Program-made: the position numbers and the translations under genes
Assembly: GCA_910585285.1 (NCBI GenBank)
Contig: CAJUDL010000036.1
Location: 1 to 36,547, forward strand
DNA from: an uncultured Muribaculaceae bacterium
Lineage (GTDB): Bacteria; Bacteroidota; Bacteroidia; Bacteroidales; Muribaculaceae
Reading direction: 5' to 3'
Length of the DNA stretch: 36,547 nucleotides
In this document: in pieces, positions 22,500 to 32,190 of the stretch
How the letters are laid out: each line of letters opens with the position of its first letter
Numbering within the stretch: position 1 is the first letter of the stretch
Notes under the pieces: model-generated
Seen by the model: the letters and a program-made list of their open reading frames with translations, nothing else
Database searches by the model: none
Told to the model about the DNA's origin: nothing

Positions 22500-25490
22500 A
22501 TGAAACCTTTTAATTTAACATTTGGACGGATGTTGCTTCTCGCGGCATTGTTGCTGCTGGCTCCGCAGGCGTTCGCCCAAGTGCAGAAAATCTCAGGTGC
22601 CGTGACTGATTCATCGGGAGAGCCGTTGATCGGAGCGAGCGTGTTTGTTGTAGGAACCAATAAGGGAGCTTCAACAGATATAGATGGAAAATACACGATT
22701 GAGGCGAAAAGCAATGACAAGATTCGTTTTTCCTATGTCGGGTATAAGACAAAAACAATCAAGATTGACAACCGCACGGTTATCAACGTCACGCTTGATG
22801 TGGATGATACTGTGCTTGATGAAGTTGTTGTCATCGGTTATGGCACCATGGATAAAAAGGAATTAACTTCGGCTGTGTCACATGTCAGCGCCAAAGACTT
22901 CCAATCAATAGCATCAACAGACGTATCAATGCTTATCCAGGGCAAAGTGCCGGGACTTTCAGTTGTCAACACGGCGGCTGCCGACCCAAACTCCACGGCA
23001 AGCCTTCAGATACGCGGTGTCTCATCGCGTGAGGCAGGTCTCGGTCCGCTCATCGTGCTTGACGGAGTGCCCGGTGCGAGCCTCACCAACATCAATCCGA
23101 ACGACATCGCATCATTCGATGTCTTAAAAGACGGAGCCGCCTCCGCCATCTATGGTACGCGAGGCTCGAACGGTGTGATCATCATCACCACCAAGAAAGG
23201 AGCCCAAGATGGGAAAGTGCACACTACTTACTCAGGCACCTTCTCATGGGACAAGGCAAACCGCGATCTTGACATGATGAATGCCGAAGAATATCGCGCA
23301 TGGCGTATCCCTTCGGGAGATGCCGCTACAGACCTTGGCGCAAGTGAAGATCTTTTCGATCTGGTTTCCCAAACCGGTTTCAAACAGACTCACACTTTGA
23401 CAATCAGTGGTGGCGGAGCGAACACCAATTACCGCGTGTCGGCAGACTATCGCAACGGCGACGGCGTTGAGCGACGCGGCAACCGTGAGGAATATGGTGC
23501 ACGCGCAACCATCAATCATACCACTAAAGGCGGTTTGCTGAACACAACTCTGAATGTGGCTCCCCGTATTGTTTACCGGACTCTTGCCGATAATGATGTG
23601 TTCCGTCGCGCGATTGAGGCGAACCCCACCACCCCTGTGTGGAATCCAAACGAACCCGGACGTTATTATGATTTTTCCGACACCAACGGGTTTGAGAACC
23701 CCTTGGAGACTATGGCTCTTCAGAAGAGCAAGAGTCAGGAGAAAGTCCTCGACTGGGATGCAACCGTCAAGCTGAACCTCCTTCCCCTCTTCCTGCCGAA
23801 TGCAAAATACAGCCAGAATCTCTCGACTCAGATCACATTCGCGGATCATCAGTATAACAATGACTACAGCATGTTCGAACCCTCTACGATGAACAAGCAC
23901 ATCAAGACTAAAAAGAAAGGTTGGGCTCACCGTTCCGCCAACAATTCGCGTAGTCTCAGTCTTGAATGGCTTGCCAATTACAACATAAGCATAAAGGATC
24001 ACAATATCCGTGCCATGGTAGGTTATTCATACCAGTATTGGCAGAATTCCGGATTCTCTGCATCAAACTATGATTTCTCCAACGACGGTCTCGGAGCAGA
24101 CAATCTCGGTTCGGGTGATGGTGCCAAAGAAGAGGGAGAGGTCGGAATGGAAAGTTCCAAAGACGACAGCAAATTGATTGCATTCTTCGGACGTGTGAAC
24201 TATGACTATGCCGGACGTTATCTTTTCACTGCTTCACTTCGTCACGAAGGTTCATCAAAATTCGGAAAGAATCATAAATGGGGTAATTTCCCGGCTGTGT
24301 CTGCCGGATGGCGCATATCTGAGGAAGAATTCATGAAAGGCACCTCTTCGTGGTTGAACGAACTGAAGATACGTGCAGACTTCGGTGTTACCGGTAATCA
24401 GGAGTTTGGCAGTTACCTTTCACTCGACACAATGGGACCCTTCGGCTACAGTTATTACAATGGCCAGTGGGTGCGCGTATGGGGACCCGGTAAGAACGTT
24501 AATCCGGATCTTCACTGGGAGAAAGGAAAGAACTGGAACATTGGTCTTGACTTCTCGCTATTCAACAACAGACTCTACGGTTCGTTCAACTACTTCAACC
24601 GTCGTCAGCAGGATCTGCTCGGTAATTACCGCGTGCCAATGCCTCCCTATCTTTTCACGCATACTTATGTGAATGTGGGAACAATGAAGAACACTGGTTT
24701 TGAGTTTGACATCACTTTCAACGCCGTGCAGACTCGTGATTTCACATACACAATGAATTTCATCGGAACAACACAATCCAATAAATTTGTGGATTTCAGC
24801 AACTCCGAATTCGTTGGCAACGACTATTACGACGTGGCATACACAGAGATACCTTATCCTAACATCCCTCTCCAGAGAATAGAGAAAGGACGTTCGATCG
24901 GTAGCTTCCATATGTTCAAATATGCCGGCATCAATACGGATGGAGAATGGCTCATATACGATAAGGACGGAGATATCATCCTCGGAGCTCAGGGTTCTGA
25001 GGCAGACCGCCAGTATGTAGGCAACGGCTTACCTAAGTTTACCCTCTCCACAAGCCATAATTTCCGCTATAAGAATTTTGATCTTTCACTTTTCTTCCGC
25101 GGTGCGTTCGGCTTCGATGTCTTCAACATTCACGATTTCTATTACGGCACACGCAATTTCACCGGAAACACACTGTGCAAGGCATATCAGAAGAATGAGA
25201 AGATATCATCGCTTCAGAACCCCATAGTATCCGACTATTTCCTGGAGAGAGGCGATTACTTCAAGCTCGACCAGATTACTCTGGGATACACCCTTCCCAC
25301 GCCTAAGGCAAGATTCATGGATCAGCTCCGCATTTACGGAACGGTTCGCAACGTATTCACCATCACGAAATACAGTGGCATGGATCCATCCAATTTCCAG
25401 GTCAATGGACTTACACCTGGTGCTCACAGCAGTCGTGGATATTATCCGACAACCCGTCAGTTCATATTAGGCGTTCAGCTTGATTTCTAA
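22500..25490 (+). CDS. susC-like: SusC/RagA TonB-dependent transporter (no STN domain)
   Basis: A 996-residue outer-membrane transporter: signal peptide to about 27 (APQAFAQ), a carboxypeptidase-regulatory-like domain (about 30-101, ISGAVTDSSGEPLIGASVFV), TonB box and plug start (LDEVVVIGYGTMDKKELTSAV, about 106-126), the plug to about 230 and a barrel ending GVQLDF. It has no STN domain, so it should only transport, unlike the left-locus SusC; regulation here is by the separate membrane-bound regulator. The gene leads the right PUL operon, 29 nt before susD. The length is typical. Confidence 0.98.
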   Translation: MKPFNLTFGRMLLLAALLLLAPQAFAQVQKISGAVTDSSGEPLIGASVFVVGTNKGASTDIDGKYTIEAKSNDKIRFSYVGYKTKTIKIDNRTVINVTLDVDDTVLDEVVVIGYGTMDKKELTSAVSHVSAKDFQSIASTDVSMLIQGKVPGLSVVNTAAADPNSTASLQIRGVSSREAGLGPLIVLDGVPGASLTNINPNDIASFDVLKDGAASAIYGTRGSNGVIIITTKKGAQDGKVHTTYSGTFSWDKANRDLDMMNAEEYRAWRIPSGDAATDLGASEDLFDLVSQTGFKQTHTLTISGGGANTNYRVSADYRNGDGVERRGNREEYGARATINHTTKGGLLNTTLNVAPRIVYRTLADNDVFRRAIEANPTTPVWNPNEPGRYYDFSDTNGFENPLETMALQKSKSQEKVLDWDATVKLNLLPLFLPNAKYSQNLSTQITFADHQYNNDYSMFEPSTMNKHIKTKKKGWAHRSANNSRSLSLEWLANYNISIKDHNIRAMVGYSYQYWQNSGFSASNYDFSNDGLGADNLGSGDGAKEEGEVGMESSKDDSKLIAFFGRVNYDYAGRYLFTASLRHEGSSKFGKNHKWGNFPAVSAGWRISEEEFMKGTSSWLNELKIRADFGVTGNQEFGSYLSLDTMGPFGYSYYNGQWVRVWGPGKNVNPDLHWEKGKNWNIGLDFSLFNNRLYGSFNYFNRRQQDLLGNYRVPMPPYLFTHTYVNVGTMKNTGFEFDITFNAVQTRDFTYTMNFIGTTQSNKFVDFSNSEFVGNDYYDVAYTEIPYPNIPLQRIEKGRSIGSFHMFKYAGINTDGEWLIYDKDGDIILGAQGSEADRQYVGNGLPKFTLSTSHNFRYKNFDLSLFFRGAFGFDVFNIHDFYYGTRNFTGNTLCKAYQKNEKISSLQNPIVSDYFLERGDYFKLDQITLGYTLPTPKARFMDQLRIYGTVRNVFTITKYSGMDPSNFQVNGLTPGAHSSRGYYPTTRQFILGVQLDF

Positions 25491-25519
25491 TTCCAAGTAA
25501 AACCAAGATTCAATTTACA

Positions 25520-27247
25520 ATGAAACCATATAAATATTTAGCGGGCTTGGCTATTGCGACGTTGACTCTGTCGGGATGTACAAATCTTGACGAGACCGTC
25601 TATAACCAAGTAAGCTCCAACAACTATTTCAACACGAGAGAAGACGTAATTGCAATGGCGTTCCGTTCTTTTGAACATGGCTACTGGACAATAGTGCCAC
25701 GCTTCAGAATCCAGGAACTTCCGGGCGATCAGCTGATAATTCCCCGTCGCGACGGAAGCTGGGACGATGGTGGCGTATGGAGGCAATTCCATTATCACAC
25801 ATGGACTCCGGATATCTCACGTCATGTGCATGACGAATGGGATTCCTGCTTTGCCGGCATCGGACAATGCAATTTCGCTATCGACCGCTTTAATCAACTT
25901 GATCCTGCGAAATTCGGATTCTCTGAAAAGGAGTTCAATTCTCTGAGAACGCAAAACAGAGTGTTGCGCTGTTGGTATTACATACGTCTTCTTGACGCTT
26001 TCCGCAATGTGCCGTTCTCTGTAAGCTACGATGACCCGTCGCAAAACAGCATGTCGCAGGTTGCGCCTGAATTCATATTCAACTTTGTCGAGACCGAACT
26101 TAAGGAATCCATTCCTTTGCTCTATAAAAAGGAGACTCTTGGCTCCGGTTCCCAATATGCCAATCTCTGGACTCAGGGCGGAGCGGCTGCGTTGCTCGTC
26201 AGATTGTATCTCAATGCAAAAGAATGGATAGGCGTTGATCGCCTCGAAGATTGCGAGAAGGTTGCGCAGGATATTGTTGACGGTGTATATGGTGCCTATA
26301 AGGTTGACGACCGCTGGGATGCACCGTTTGACTCCGAGAACGACAAATGCGATGAGCTGGTCTTCTTTTTCTCCGGTTCTTGTAATTACACAAGCTGGCA
26401 CTATCACCAGCTTTACAACTGGGGTGTCCCCTCAAATTCGGAACTTTTCTTCAACGACTACAAGGTGAAGCACGGCGGACACAACGGTGAGTTCGTATGT
26501 TCTCCAAGTTATGATCCTACCGGTAAGCTTTACGATTTTGAGCTCGGCATGACAGTGCATAAATTCAGGAAGTATCCGGGTGATGTTCGTCTGACGAAAT
26601 ATAAGAACCTTGGAGGAGGCAAACGCGAGGGGATGTTCCTTTTCGGTAATCTGGAATACAAGGTAGGCAACGTCACACGTAAGCTGACGGCTCCCGAGAC
26701 ACCTTATGTCCTTTGTATCCGTGATGCCGTGGGGCAGTTCCACAGCATGAAGGAAGACAAATGGCTCACTTCAGCAACCAGCAACATGACCACCGGTGAC
26801 TACAATTCCGGATGGTACACGGTGAAGTATCCTATGTATAGCGACAACGACCCGGGTGCCGGAGAAGGTGATTTTGCAGAGATCCGTCTGCCGGAGATTA
26901 TATATGCGCTTGCTGAATGTAAGCTGCGCAAAGGTGATGCCCCTGCAGCCGGCAAGCTGCTCAATAGCGTGCGCCGTCGTTACTACCCCAAGGCAATGCT
27001 TAGCCATGTGCTTTATGCTCCCGACGGAAACGTTGCTCTTGACATGGATGAGATGCTCGACGAATGGGGACGCGAATTCCTTGCTGAAGGACGTCGTCGC
27101 ATTGACCTGATCCGTTTCGGAAAATTCTGCACCGGCAAATGGTGGGACAAAAATCCGGATGTCGATGATCATGCCAAGATATATCCTGTGCCGCGCGTTC
27201 AGATCACAACCAATCCCGCGCTCAAGCAGAATCCCGGCTATAATTAA
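25520..27247 (+). CDS. susD-like: SusD/RagB-family outer-membrane glycan-binding lipoprotein
   Basis: A 575-residue lipoprotein with leader ending LTLSGC (Cys20), then TNLDETVYNQVSSNNYFNTREDVIAMAFRSFEHGYW. It keeps the SusD hallmarks: the RVLRCWYYIRLLDAFRNVPF helix near 150-170, the FAEIRLPEIIYALAECKLRKGD helix near 450, the LDEWGREFLAEGRRRIDLIRFGKF motif near 515-535 and the closing IYPVPRVQITTNPALKQNPGYN. It is partner to the SusC immediately upstream and captures oligosaccharide at the cell surface. Aromatic density near the N-terminus (W, Y, H) fits a carbohydrate-binding face, but the glycan is unknown. Confidence 0.97.
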   Translation: MKPYKYLAGLAIATLTLSGCTNLDETVYNQVSSNNYFNTREDVIAMAFRSFEHGYWTIVPRFRIQELPGDQLIIPRRDGSWDDGGVWRQFHYHTWTPDISRHVHDEWDSCFAGIGQCNFAIDRFNQLDPAKFGFSEKEFNSLRTQNRVLRCWYYIRLLDAFRNVPFSVSYDDPSQNSMSQVAPEFIFNFVETELKESIPLLYKKETLGSGSQYANLWTQGGAAALLVRLYLNAKEWIGVDRLEDCEKVAQDIVDGVYGAYKVDDRWDAPFDSENDKCDELVFFFSGSCNYTSWHYHQLYNWGVPSNSELFFNDYKVKHGGHNGEFVCSPSYDPTGKLYDFELGMTVHKFRKYPGDVRLTKYKNLGGGKREGMFLFGNLEYKVGNVTRKLTAPETPYVLCIRDAVGQFHSMKEDKWLTSATSNMTTGDYNSGWYTVKYPMYSDNDPGAGEGDFAEIRLPEIIYALAECKLRKGDAPAAGKLLNSVRRRYYPKAMLSHVLYAPDGNVALDMDEMLDEWGREFLAEGRRRIDLIRFGKFCTGKWWDKNPDVDDHAKIYPVPRVQITTNPALKQNPGYN

Positions 27248-27279
27248 GCTTCTAAGTAACCAATAACGAAAGCAAAGAC

Positions 27280-27747
27280 ATGAAGATATTTAAATTAACA
27301 TCATTAGTAGCAACAGCGGCAATAGCTGTCATGGGGCTGTTCACCACAAGCTGCGATGAAGAGAGGGATCTCATAGTAATAGAGGGAAACATACCTATCA
27401 AGACCTCCACCCTATATATTGTTGGTGACGCCACACCTGTAGGATGGAACATAGATAGCCCGTATCTTCTAACCCCCAGCGATGAAGATCCTCTGGTATT
27501 CATCTACGAGGGAAACCTGACAAGAGGTGAAATGAAGGCATATCTGACTCCGGGAAACTGGGGAGCTCCATGTATACGTCCTCTGACAGCCGGTTCCCCC
27601 ATAAGTAAAGTCAATATCGACAATGACCCCTTCCAGCTTTATCCCGAAGGTGAAGACCTTAAATGGGCTGTAAAGGATTCCGGCAATTATCGGCTTGTGT
27701 TCGATTTGCGCAACTGGACTTTCAGCACCACTTATCTCGGATTATGA
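27280..27747 (+). CDS. Small SusE/SusF-like surface glycan-binding lipoprotein
   Basis: A 155-residue lipoprotein (lipobox FTTSC, Cys25, followed by the acidic DEERD, a likely surface-export signal). The mature part is one beta-sandwich domain of the SusE/SusF type: TLYIVGDATPVGWNIDSPYLLTP at about 43-65, FIYEGNLTRGEMKAYLTPGNWG and GNYRLVFDLRNWTFS near the end. SusE/F proteins hold several such domains; this has one, so it is short. The same domain recurs in the two larger proteins at 29349-32176. The conserved W residues resemble starch-binding sites, but binding to another glycan is possible. It follows susD by 32 nt in the operon. Confidence 0.85.
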   Translation: MKIFKLTSLVATAAIAVMGLFTTSCDEERDLIVIEGNIPIKTSTLYIVGDATPVGWNIDSPYLLTPSDEDPLVFIYEGNLTRGEMKAYLTPGNWGAPCIRPLTAGSPISKVNIDNDPFQLYPEGEDLKWAVKDSGNYRLVFDLRNWTFSTTYLGL

Positions 27748-27793
27748 TATTCAAGAACTGAAAAGCAGGTAGTTTTAGGTTAACAGAAATGTT

Positions 27794-27824
27794 CCCTTGT
27801 CTCGGCATAATGTCGGGACGAGGG
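27794..27824 (+). other. Intercistronic RNA hairpin before the GH27-like gene
   Basis: Arms 27794-27807 and 27811-27824 pair along 14 bp with several G-U pairs around a TAA loop (CCCTTGTCTCGGCA on the 5' side). No T-run follows, so a terminator is unlikely. It sits in the largest gap (122 nt) inside the first part of the operon and could protect the upstream susC-susD-susE message from 3' decay. Confidence 0.5.
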
Positions 27825-27869
27825 CACTTCCTGCGATGTTTTCAAAATATTGATATAAAATATAACAAC

Positions 27870-29324
27870 ATGAAATTTAGGAATTTATTAAAGAGAATAA
27901 CAATGATTGGCTTTTGCGGGGTCATAGCCTTCACCGGTTCCTGTAAAGATAATAAGGAGGATGGACCCGTAGGTCCCACTCCTGAGCCAACCCCTGAGCT
28001 TCCCGCATTGCCGGTGCCCGGCGATATTCATAAATACAAGGCTCCACTTTACTGGACAATCTATGAATATGCCCGTGAGATGGAGATTGCCGGAGTGCCT
28101 TATCATGAGATGGACCTTACTTCCGACCAATGGGATGCCGTAATTGACATGATGGCGACTAAGTTCAAACCCTATGGCTACGATATGATCTGCACCGACG
28201 GCTTCCTGCCTCAGCTCTCACGCGACGGCAGCGGATACATGTCGCACTATGGCTCGATGCCTCTTAAGGAACTTGTACGCCGAGCCAAAGAGAAAGGACT
28301 GAAGGTAGGCGTTTATGACAATCCGCTATGGATAAAGGGAAATCTGGACAGTAAAGTTCCCGGCACCAATTATACCTTGCGCTCGCTGACACGCAATGCA
28401 CAAGATAAGGTACTTTACCCATCGGTTACAGACAGAGCTGATTTCACATGGGTTGTCACAGATCATCCCGGGGCACGCGAATATATCGACGGCTTCTTCA
28501 AACACTACCATGACTTAGGGGTGGATTATGTGCGCATGGACTTCATGTGCTGGTATGAGGATGGCGATCCCGGTCGCGATACGCCCGTGACTTGCGGTTA
28601 CGGAAGAGAGCGTTATGAGCGAGGACTTGCCTACATCTGCGAATCAGCTACGAAATACGGCATATTCACCTCCATCGTGATGCCCGAGCTCTACAATGAT
28701 GCGGAGCTGGAGAAAAAATACTGCAACATGACCCGAATTGTTCAGGATGCCAATATAGGTGGATGGCATCATTTCTCATCTTTTAACCGCGGAACGATCT
28801 ATGACCGATGGCCCTATGCCGACAACCAGATGGACGGCTTCACTCACTGGAGCCATATCGGAGGTAAAGGCAAAGTTATCCTCGACGGTGATTTCCTTCG
28901 TCTTAACAAATGTTCGACAGATGATGAACGCCGTTCGCAGGTATCGTTACAGCTGATAGCCGGTGGCCCTGTTACCATAGCCGACACACCTGAAACAATA
29001 GGTAATTTCGACAAATTCTATACCAATGAAGAGCTTCTTGCCCTGAATACCGACGGATTTGTCGGCAAACCTTTGTCTGATGCAATCAACAGCGAAGGGA
29101 GCTGCATTTGGTATGGAACGATGAGCAACGGTGATGTTGTGATGGCGATGTTCAACCGTGAGGACGCGCCCCGCAAAATGAGCGTGAATCTTTCTGATAT
29201 CGGTCTTTCCGGAGCATACAATGTAAGAGACCTTTGGAAACATGCTGATGAAGGCTCAGCAGAGACTGAATTCACGGCAACTGTTGCCCGACATGGATGC
29301 AAAGTGGTGAAACTAACAAAATAA
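27870..29324 (+). CDS. GH27-like glycoside hydrolase, surface lipoprotein
   Basis: A 484-residue enzyme starting at ATG 27870; the frame opens earlier (27789), but only this start gives a leader with lipobox FTGSC (Cys25) followed by the acidic KDNKED export signal and a Pro-rich spacer. The barrel (about 58-400) has clan GH-D features: ICTDGF near 107-112, KVGVYDNPLW at 145-154, GVDYVRMDFMCW at 217-228 (nucleophile D224 by analogy), RIVQDANIGGW at 289-299 (acid/base D293 by analogy) and AGGPVTIADTPE near 364-375. The C-terminal beta domain (VVMAMFNRED, YNVRDLWKH, GCKVVKLTK) is typical of GH27. Known GH27 activities include alpha-galactosidase, alpha-N-acetylgalactosaminidase, beta-L-arabinopyranosidase and isomaltodextranase. 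I cannot choose among them; the family call itself is probable rather than certain. Confidence 0.8.
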   Translation: MKFRNLLKRITMIGFCGVIAFTGSCKDNKEDGPVGPTPEPTPELPALPVPGDIHKYKAPLYWTIYEYAREMEIAGVPYHEMDLTSDQWDAVIDMMATKFKPYGYDMICTDGFLPQLSRDGSGYMSHYGSMPLKELVRRAKEKGLKVGVYDNPLWIKGNLDSKVPGTNYTLRSLTRNAQDKVLYPSVTDRADFTWVVTDHPGAREYIDGFFKHYHDLGVDYVRMDFMCWYEDGDPGRDTPVTCGYGRERYERGLAYICESATKYGIFTSIVMPELYNDAELEKKYCNMTRIVQDANIGGWHHFSSFNRGTIYDRWPYADNQMDGFTHWSHIGGKGKVILDGDFLRLNKCSTDDERRSQVSLQLIAGGPVTIADTPETIGNFDKFYTNEELLALNTDGFVGKPLSDAINSEGSCIWYGTMSNGDVVMAMFNREDAPRKMSVNLSDIGLSGAYNVRDLWKHADEGSAETEFTATVARHGCKVVKLTK

Positions 29325-29348
29325 ATAACCAATTAATTATTAAATGTC

Positions 29349-31079
29349 ATGAAGAAACTTTTACTCAAAGGTTTTGTTGTTGCAATGGCAATGCTCGAAG
29401 CATCTGCCGTTTCTGCTGCAATCCCAGAAAATCTCTACATGTGTGGTCCGGCAACCTCGGTAAACTGGGATGCCGGTAATGCTGTAGAATTTACCAAGAC
29501 AGCTGACGGTGTATTCACCTATGAGGGTACCCTGTTTGCAGATCACCTGATTTTAATGACGGAAAAAGGTTGGGGCGGAACCCGTATTGTCCCCGAAGCA
29601 AACCCAACCAATCTGGAGGAAACGAATACTGCTCTATCTGAAATCACTGGAGGCTCACACTTTGAAAATCATTGGGTTGTAAAAAGCACCGGTACATGGA
29701 AACTGACCGTAGTCTTTAATGAGGAAGGAGACAATGTAATGGTTGCAGCCAAGAAACAGCTGACCCAAACCCCGGAGCACCTCTATATGTGTGGTCCGGC
29801 AACCTCGGCAGGCTGGTCGGCTGAGAATGGGGTTGAATTTACTTCTGCCGGAGATGGTGTTTTCACGTATGTGGGAGACATGAATGAAGGTGAGTTGATA
29901 ATCATGGATGTCGCAGGCTGGGATGGCACCCGTTATGCGCCAATGAATGCCAATACCAAAATAGAAAAAGCGGCTACTTCTGCTGGAGCTGTACTCGCTG
30001 GAGACTTCCGCAGAGATTATCACTGGGTTATAAATGTAACCAGCAAATGGAAATTGACAGTGACCTTCACCGGTACAGACATAGAGATTACGGCAGAGAA
30101 TCTGAATACACCAATCCCTGAGAACCTCTATATGTGTGGTCCGGCAACCTCGGCAAACTGGGACGCCGAGACTAATCCTGTTGCATTTACCAAGACAAGT
30201 GACGGCGTATTCACGTATGAAGGCGACATGTACAGGGGTGACTTTATATTGTTAACCGATAAAAGCTGGAAAGCAACCCGTTATGCACCCGAAAAGGGCA
30301 ATAGCGATCTTGAGGAATCGAAAATTGCAGTAATTGCACCCGATTGGAGCAAGTGCTTCGATTATCACTGGGTTTTAGGAAAGGCGGGTATATGGAAACT
30401 GACTGTAACCTTTGCAGGCAATGGCAGTAATGCGGCTATTACAGGTGAGTATCTCTCCGGTCCCTCGCAGGTAATCCCGTTGGGTTCTGCTACCGGTCAA
30501 TGGTATTCCGAAAAAACCGATAACAAAGACATAAAGGCGGTAACTCCCGGCGTGTACGAATGGCAAGGTGCAATAACCGACACGCAAGATATAAGGCATT
30601 TTAAATTTATATCACGCACCGGAGAGTGGAACAGTAATATAGATTATTATTTGCCGGCTGAAACGGATGGTTCCGGTAACAACGGAAGCAGCATCAAGAC
30701 AGTGGAATTTGACAAGGAATATCCTGTGAAAATAGGCTGGGCGGGCAATGGAAATCTTGAATCATACTGGAGCCTGCCGGCAGAAGCTTGCACACCTGAC
30801 AAGATATATAAGGCGACTCTGAACCTTAATAATAATACTATAAAATTTGAGAGGACAAATACTTCAGTAAACGTTTCAGAGATTGCTGATGCCACACTTA
30901 AAGCGCGTTTTGTTGGAAACGATCTTATTGTGGAAGGTGCTGCAGCAGCTATTGAGGTTTATGACATATCCGGTCGTAAAGTTGCTCAGTCAAACAATGG
31001 GACTCTTAGAGCATCAGGACTTTCCAATGGAATCTATGTTGTAAAAGCCGCCGGAAGTTCCATCAAGATAGCGAAATAA
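29349..31079 (+). CDS. Multidomain SusE/F-like secreted protein with type IX-like sorting tail
   Basis: A 576-residue protein with a signal peptide (1-24, ending VSAA) and no lipobox. Three tandem SusE/F-like domains start at about 25, 141 and 256, each opening with (I)PE(N/H)LYMCGPATS and containing GDGVFTYEG-like and HWV....WKLTVTF strands. A fourth, different domain (about 374-505, VIPLGSATGQWYSEKTD) follows, and then a tail (about 508-576) ending SNGIYVVKAAGSSIKIAK that matches type IX secretion C-terminal sorting domains (YDISGRKVAQS). It would be a surface or released glycan-binding protein of the right PUL, 24 nt after the GH27-like gene. The repeated domains imply multivalent binding. 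The next gene is its shorter paralogue. Confidence 0.85.
   Translation: MKKLLLKGFVVAMAMLEASAVSAAIPENLYMCGPATSVNWDAGNAVEFTKTADGVFTYEGTLFADHLILMTEKGWGGTRIVPEANPTNLEETNTALSEITGGSHFENHWVVKSTGTWKLTVVFNEEGDNVMVAAKKQLTQTPEHLYMCGPATSAGWSAENGVEFTSAGDGVFTYVGDMNEGELIIMDVAGWDGTRYAPMNANTKIEKAATSAGAVLAGDFRRDYHWVINVTSKWKLTVTFTGTDIEITAENLNTPIPENLYMCGPATSANWDAETNPVAFTKTSDGVFTYEGDMYRGDFILLTDKSWKATRYAPEKGNSDLEESKIAVIAPDWSKCFDYHWVLGKAGIWKLTVTFAGNGSNAAITGEYLSGPSQVIPLGSATGQWYSEKTDNKDIKAVTPGVYEWQGAITDTQDIRHFKFISRTGEWNSNIDYYLPAETDGSGNNGSSIKTVEFDKEYPVKIGWAGNGNLESYWSLPAEACTPDKIYKATLNLNNNTIKFERTNTSVNVSEIADATLKARFVGNDLIVEGAAAAIEVYDISGRKVAQSNNGTLRASGLSNGIYVVKAAGSSIKIAK
29441..30153 (+). repeat. Internal repeat core shared by three tandem domains
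   Basis: The same 20-nt sequence, coding VCGPATS-type residues, occurs unchanged at 29441-29460, 29789-29808 and 30134-30153, spaced 348 and 345 nt. The domains between are more diverged, so this core has been kept or homogenised. It marks the three-fold domain duplication in the 576-residue protein. Confidence 0.85.
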
Positions 31080-31108
31080 AATTTTCATCAAACTTAACCT
31101 TAAAAGTT

Positions 31109-32176
31109 ATGATACAGAATATAATTAAAGCCATGGCTTTGGGTGGTGCCATGTTGCTGAGTGCAGCCTCTCTTTCCGCTGCAATCCCCGAACATCTTTA
31201 TATGGTAGGCGAGGCTTCGCCGAGTCTGTGGCATATTGATATTGCCTGGGAAATGACAAACGAAGGCGATGGCGTGTTCAGCTACCATGGTCCCTGCTAT
31301 ATGCAGAACCTTCGATTCATCGATGCCCGCGACTGGCAAACCGGCGTACAGTATGGACCGGAGCTTGGCGGCTGGCATTTGAAAGACGCCTCGACGGCTA
31401 CGATTATCACGGGTGCCGGTGATGGGAACAATTTCTGGGTAACATATGATGAAATGGGTACATATGACATTAAGGTATATTTCGGTGATAACGGCGATTC
31501 TGTCTATATTACCGCGGACTTAGTCGCTGACATGCCTCCGATGGTGGTGCCGATGGGAGCTGTCTCCAATCAGTGGGATACAGCCTCCGTGCCCTATACC
31601 TATAACATGTATCCGGCAGAGGGTACGGAAAACACTTTCGTTTGGGAAGGCTCATTGGCCCCGAATCCCGGCCGCAAACATTTCAAGTTTATATCTTATC
31701 CGGGCAACTATTGGGAGACCTGGTTCTACATCCCCGAAGAATGTGACTACAACGAAGAGGCAGGCAAAGCCCCCAACGTGAAACTTGTGACACCGGGAGA
31801 GACATATCCGGTGAAACGAGTGTGGGGTAATACCGAAAATACAGAATCAGATGCAGTCAACGACCATTTCTGGGGTTTCGCTCCTGAACTATGCACACCC
31901 GAAAAGACGTACAGAATGACACTGAACCTTGACGACGACACCATCAAATTCGAGGAGATTGAGGGTTCCGGAGTGTCTGAGATTGCCGACAGCACGCTCA
32001 AAGCATGGTTTGTAGGTGACGAACTCGTGGTTGAAGGTGCCAACGCAGGTATAGAGGTTTATGACATCGCAGGCCGCAAGGTGGCACAGTCAGCAGGAGA
32101 AGCACTTACAGCAGGTCTCTCAAATGGTGTTTACGTTGTGAAGACACCAGGGAAGGCAATAAAGATTGCAAAATAA
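31109..32176 (+). CDS. SusE/F-like secreted protein, paralogue of its upstream neighbour
   Basis: A 355-residue protein: signal peptide (1-24, ending LSAA), one SusE/F-like domain (about 25-145, IPEHLYMVGEASPSLWHI, GDGVFSYHGP), a second domain (about 150-285, VVPMGAVSNQWDTASVPYTY, HFKFISYPGNYWETWFYIPE) that matches the fourth domain of the upstream protein, and the same sorting tail (VSEIADSTLKAWFVG..., YDIAGRKVAQS, SNGVYVVKTPGKAIKIAK). It differs in having one instead of three LYMCGPATS-type domains and in residues that could alter ligand choice. It lies 29 nt after its paralogue, at the end of the first operon segment. A strong hairpin follows 14 nt after its stop. Confidence 0.85.
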   Translation: MIQNIIKAMALGGAMLLSAASLSAAIPEHLYMVGEASPSLWHIDIAWEMTNEGDGVFSYHGPCYMQNLRFIDARDWQTGVQYGPELGGWHLKDASTATIITGAGDGNNFWVTYDEMGTYDIKVYFGDNGDSVYITADLVADMPPMVVPMGAVSNQWDTASVPYTYNMYPAEGTENTFVWEGSLAPNPGRKHFKFISYPGNYWETWFYIPEECDYNEEAGKAPNVKLVTPGETYPVKRVWGNTENTESDAVNDHFWGFAPELCTPEKTYRMTLNLDDDTIKFEEIEGSGVSEIADSTLKAWFVGDELVVEGANAGIEVYDIAGRKVAQSAGEALTAGLSNGVYVVKTPGKAIKIAK

Positions 32177-32190
32177 TCGTTTTGAATATT

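Noticed and set aside
23244..24002. Long minus-strand frame inside the right-locus susC gene
   Set aside because: It lies fully antisense to a clear SusC coding sequence and shows no motif or leader of its own.
27770..27777. TAGTTTTA as a -7 box for the GH27-like gene
   Set aside because: No TTG occurs about 19-20 nt upstream, so it is probably chance in AT-rich sequence.
29441..30153. Three identical 20-nt repeats as a CRISPR-like array
   Set aside because: They are about 345 nt apart, in frame, and encode the conserved opening of tandem protein domains.
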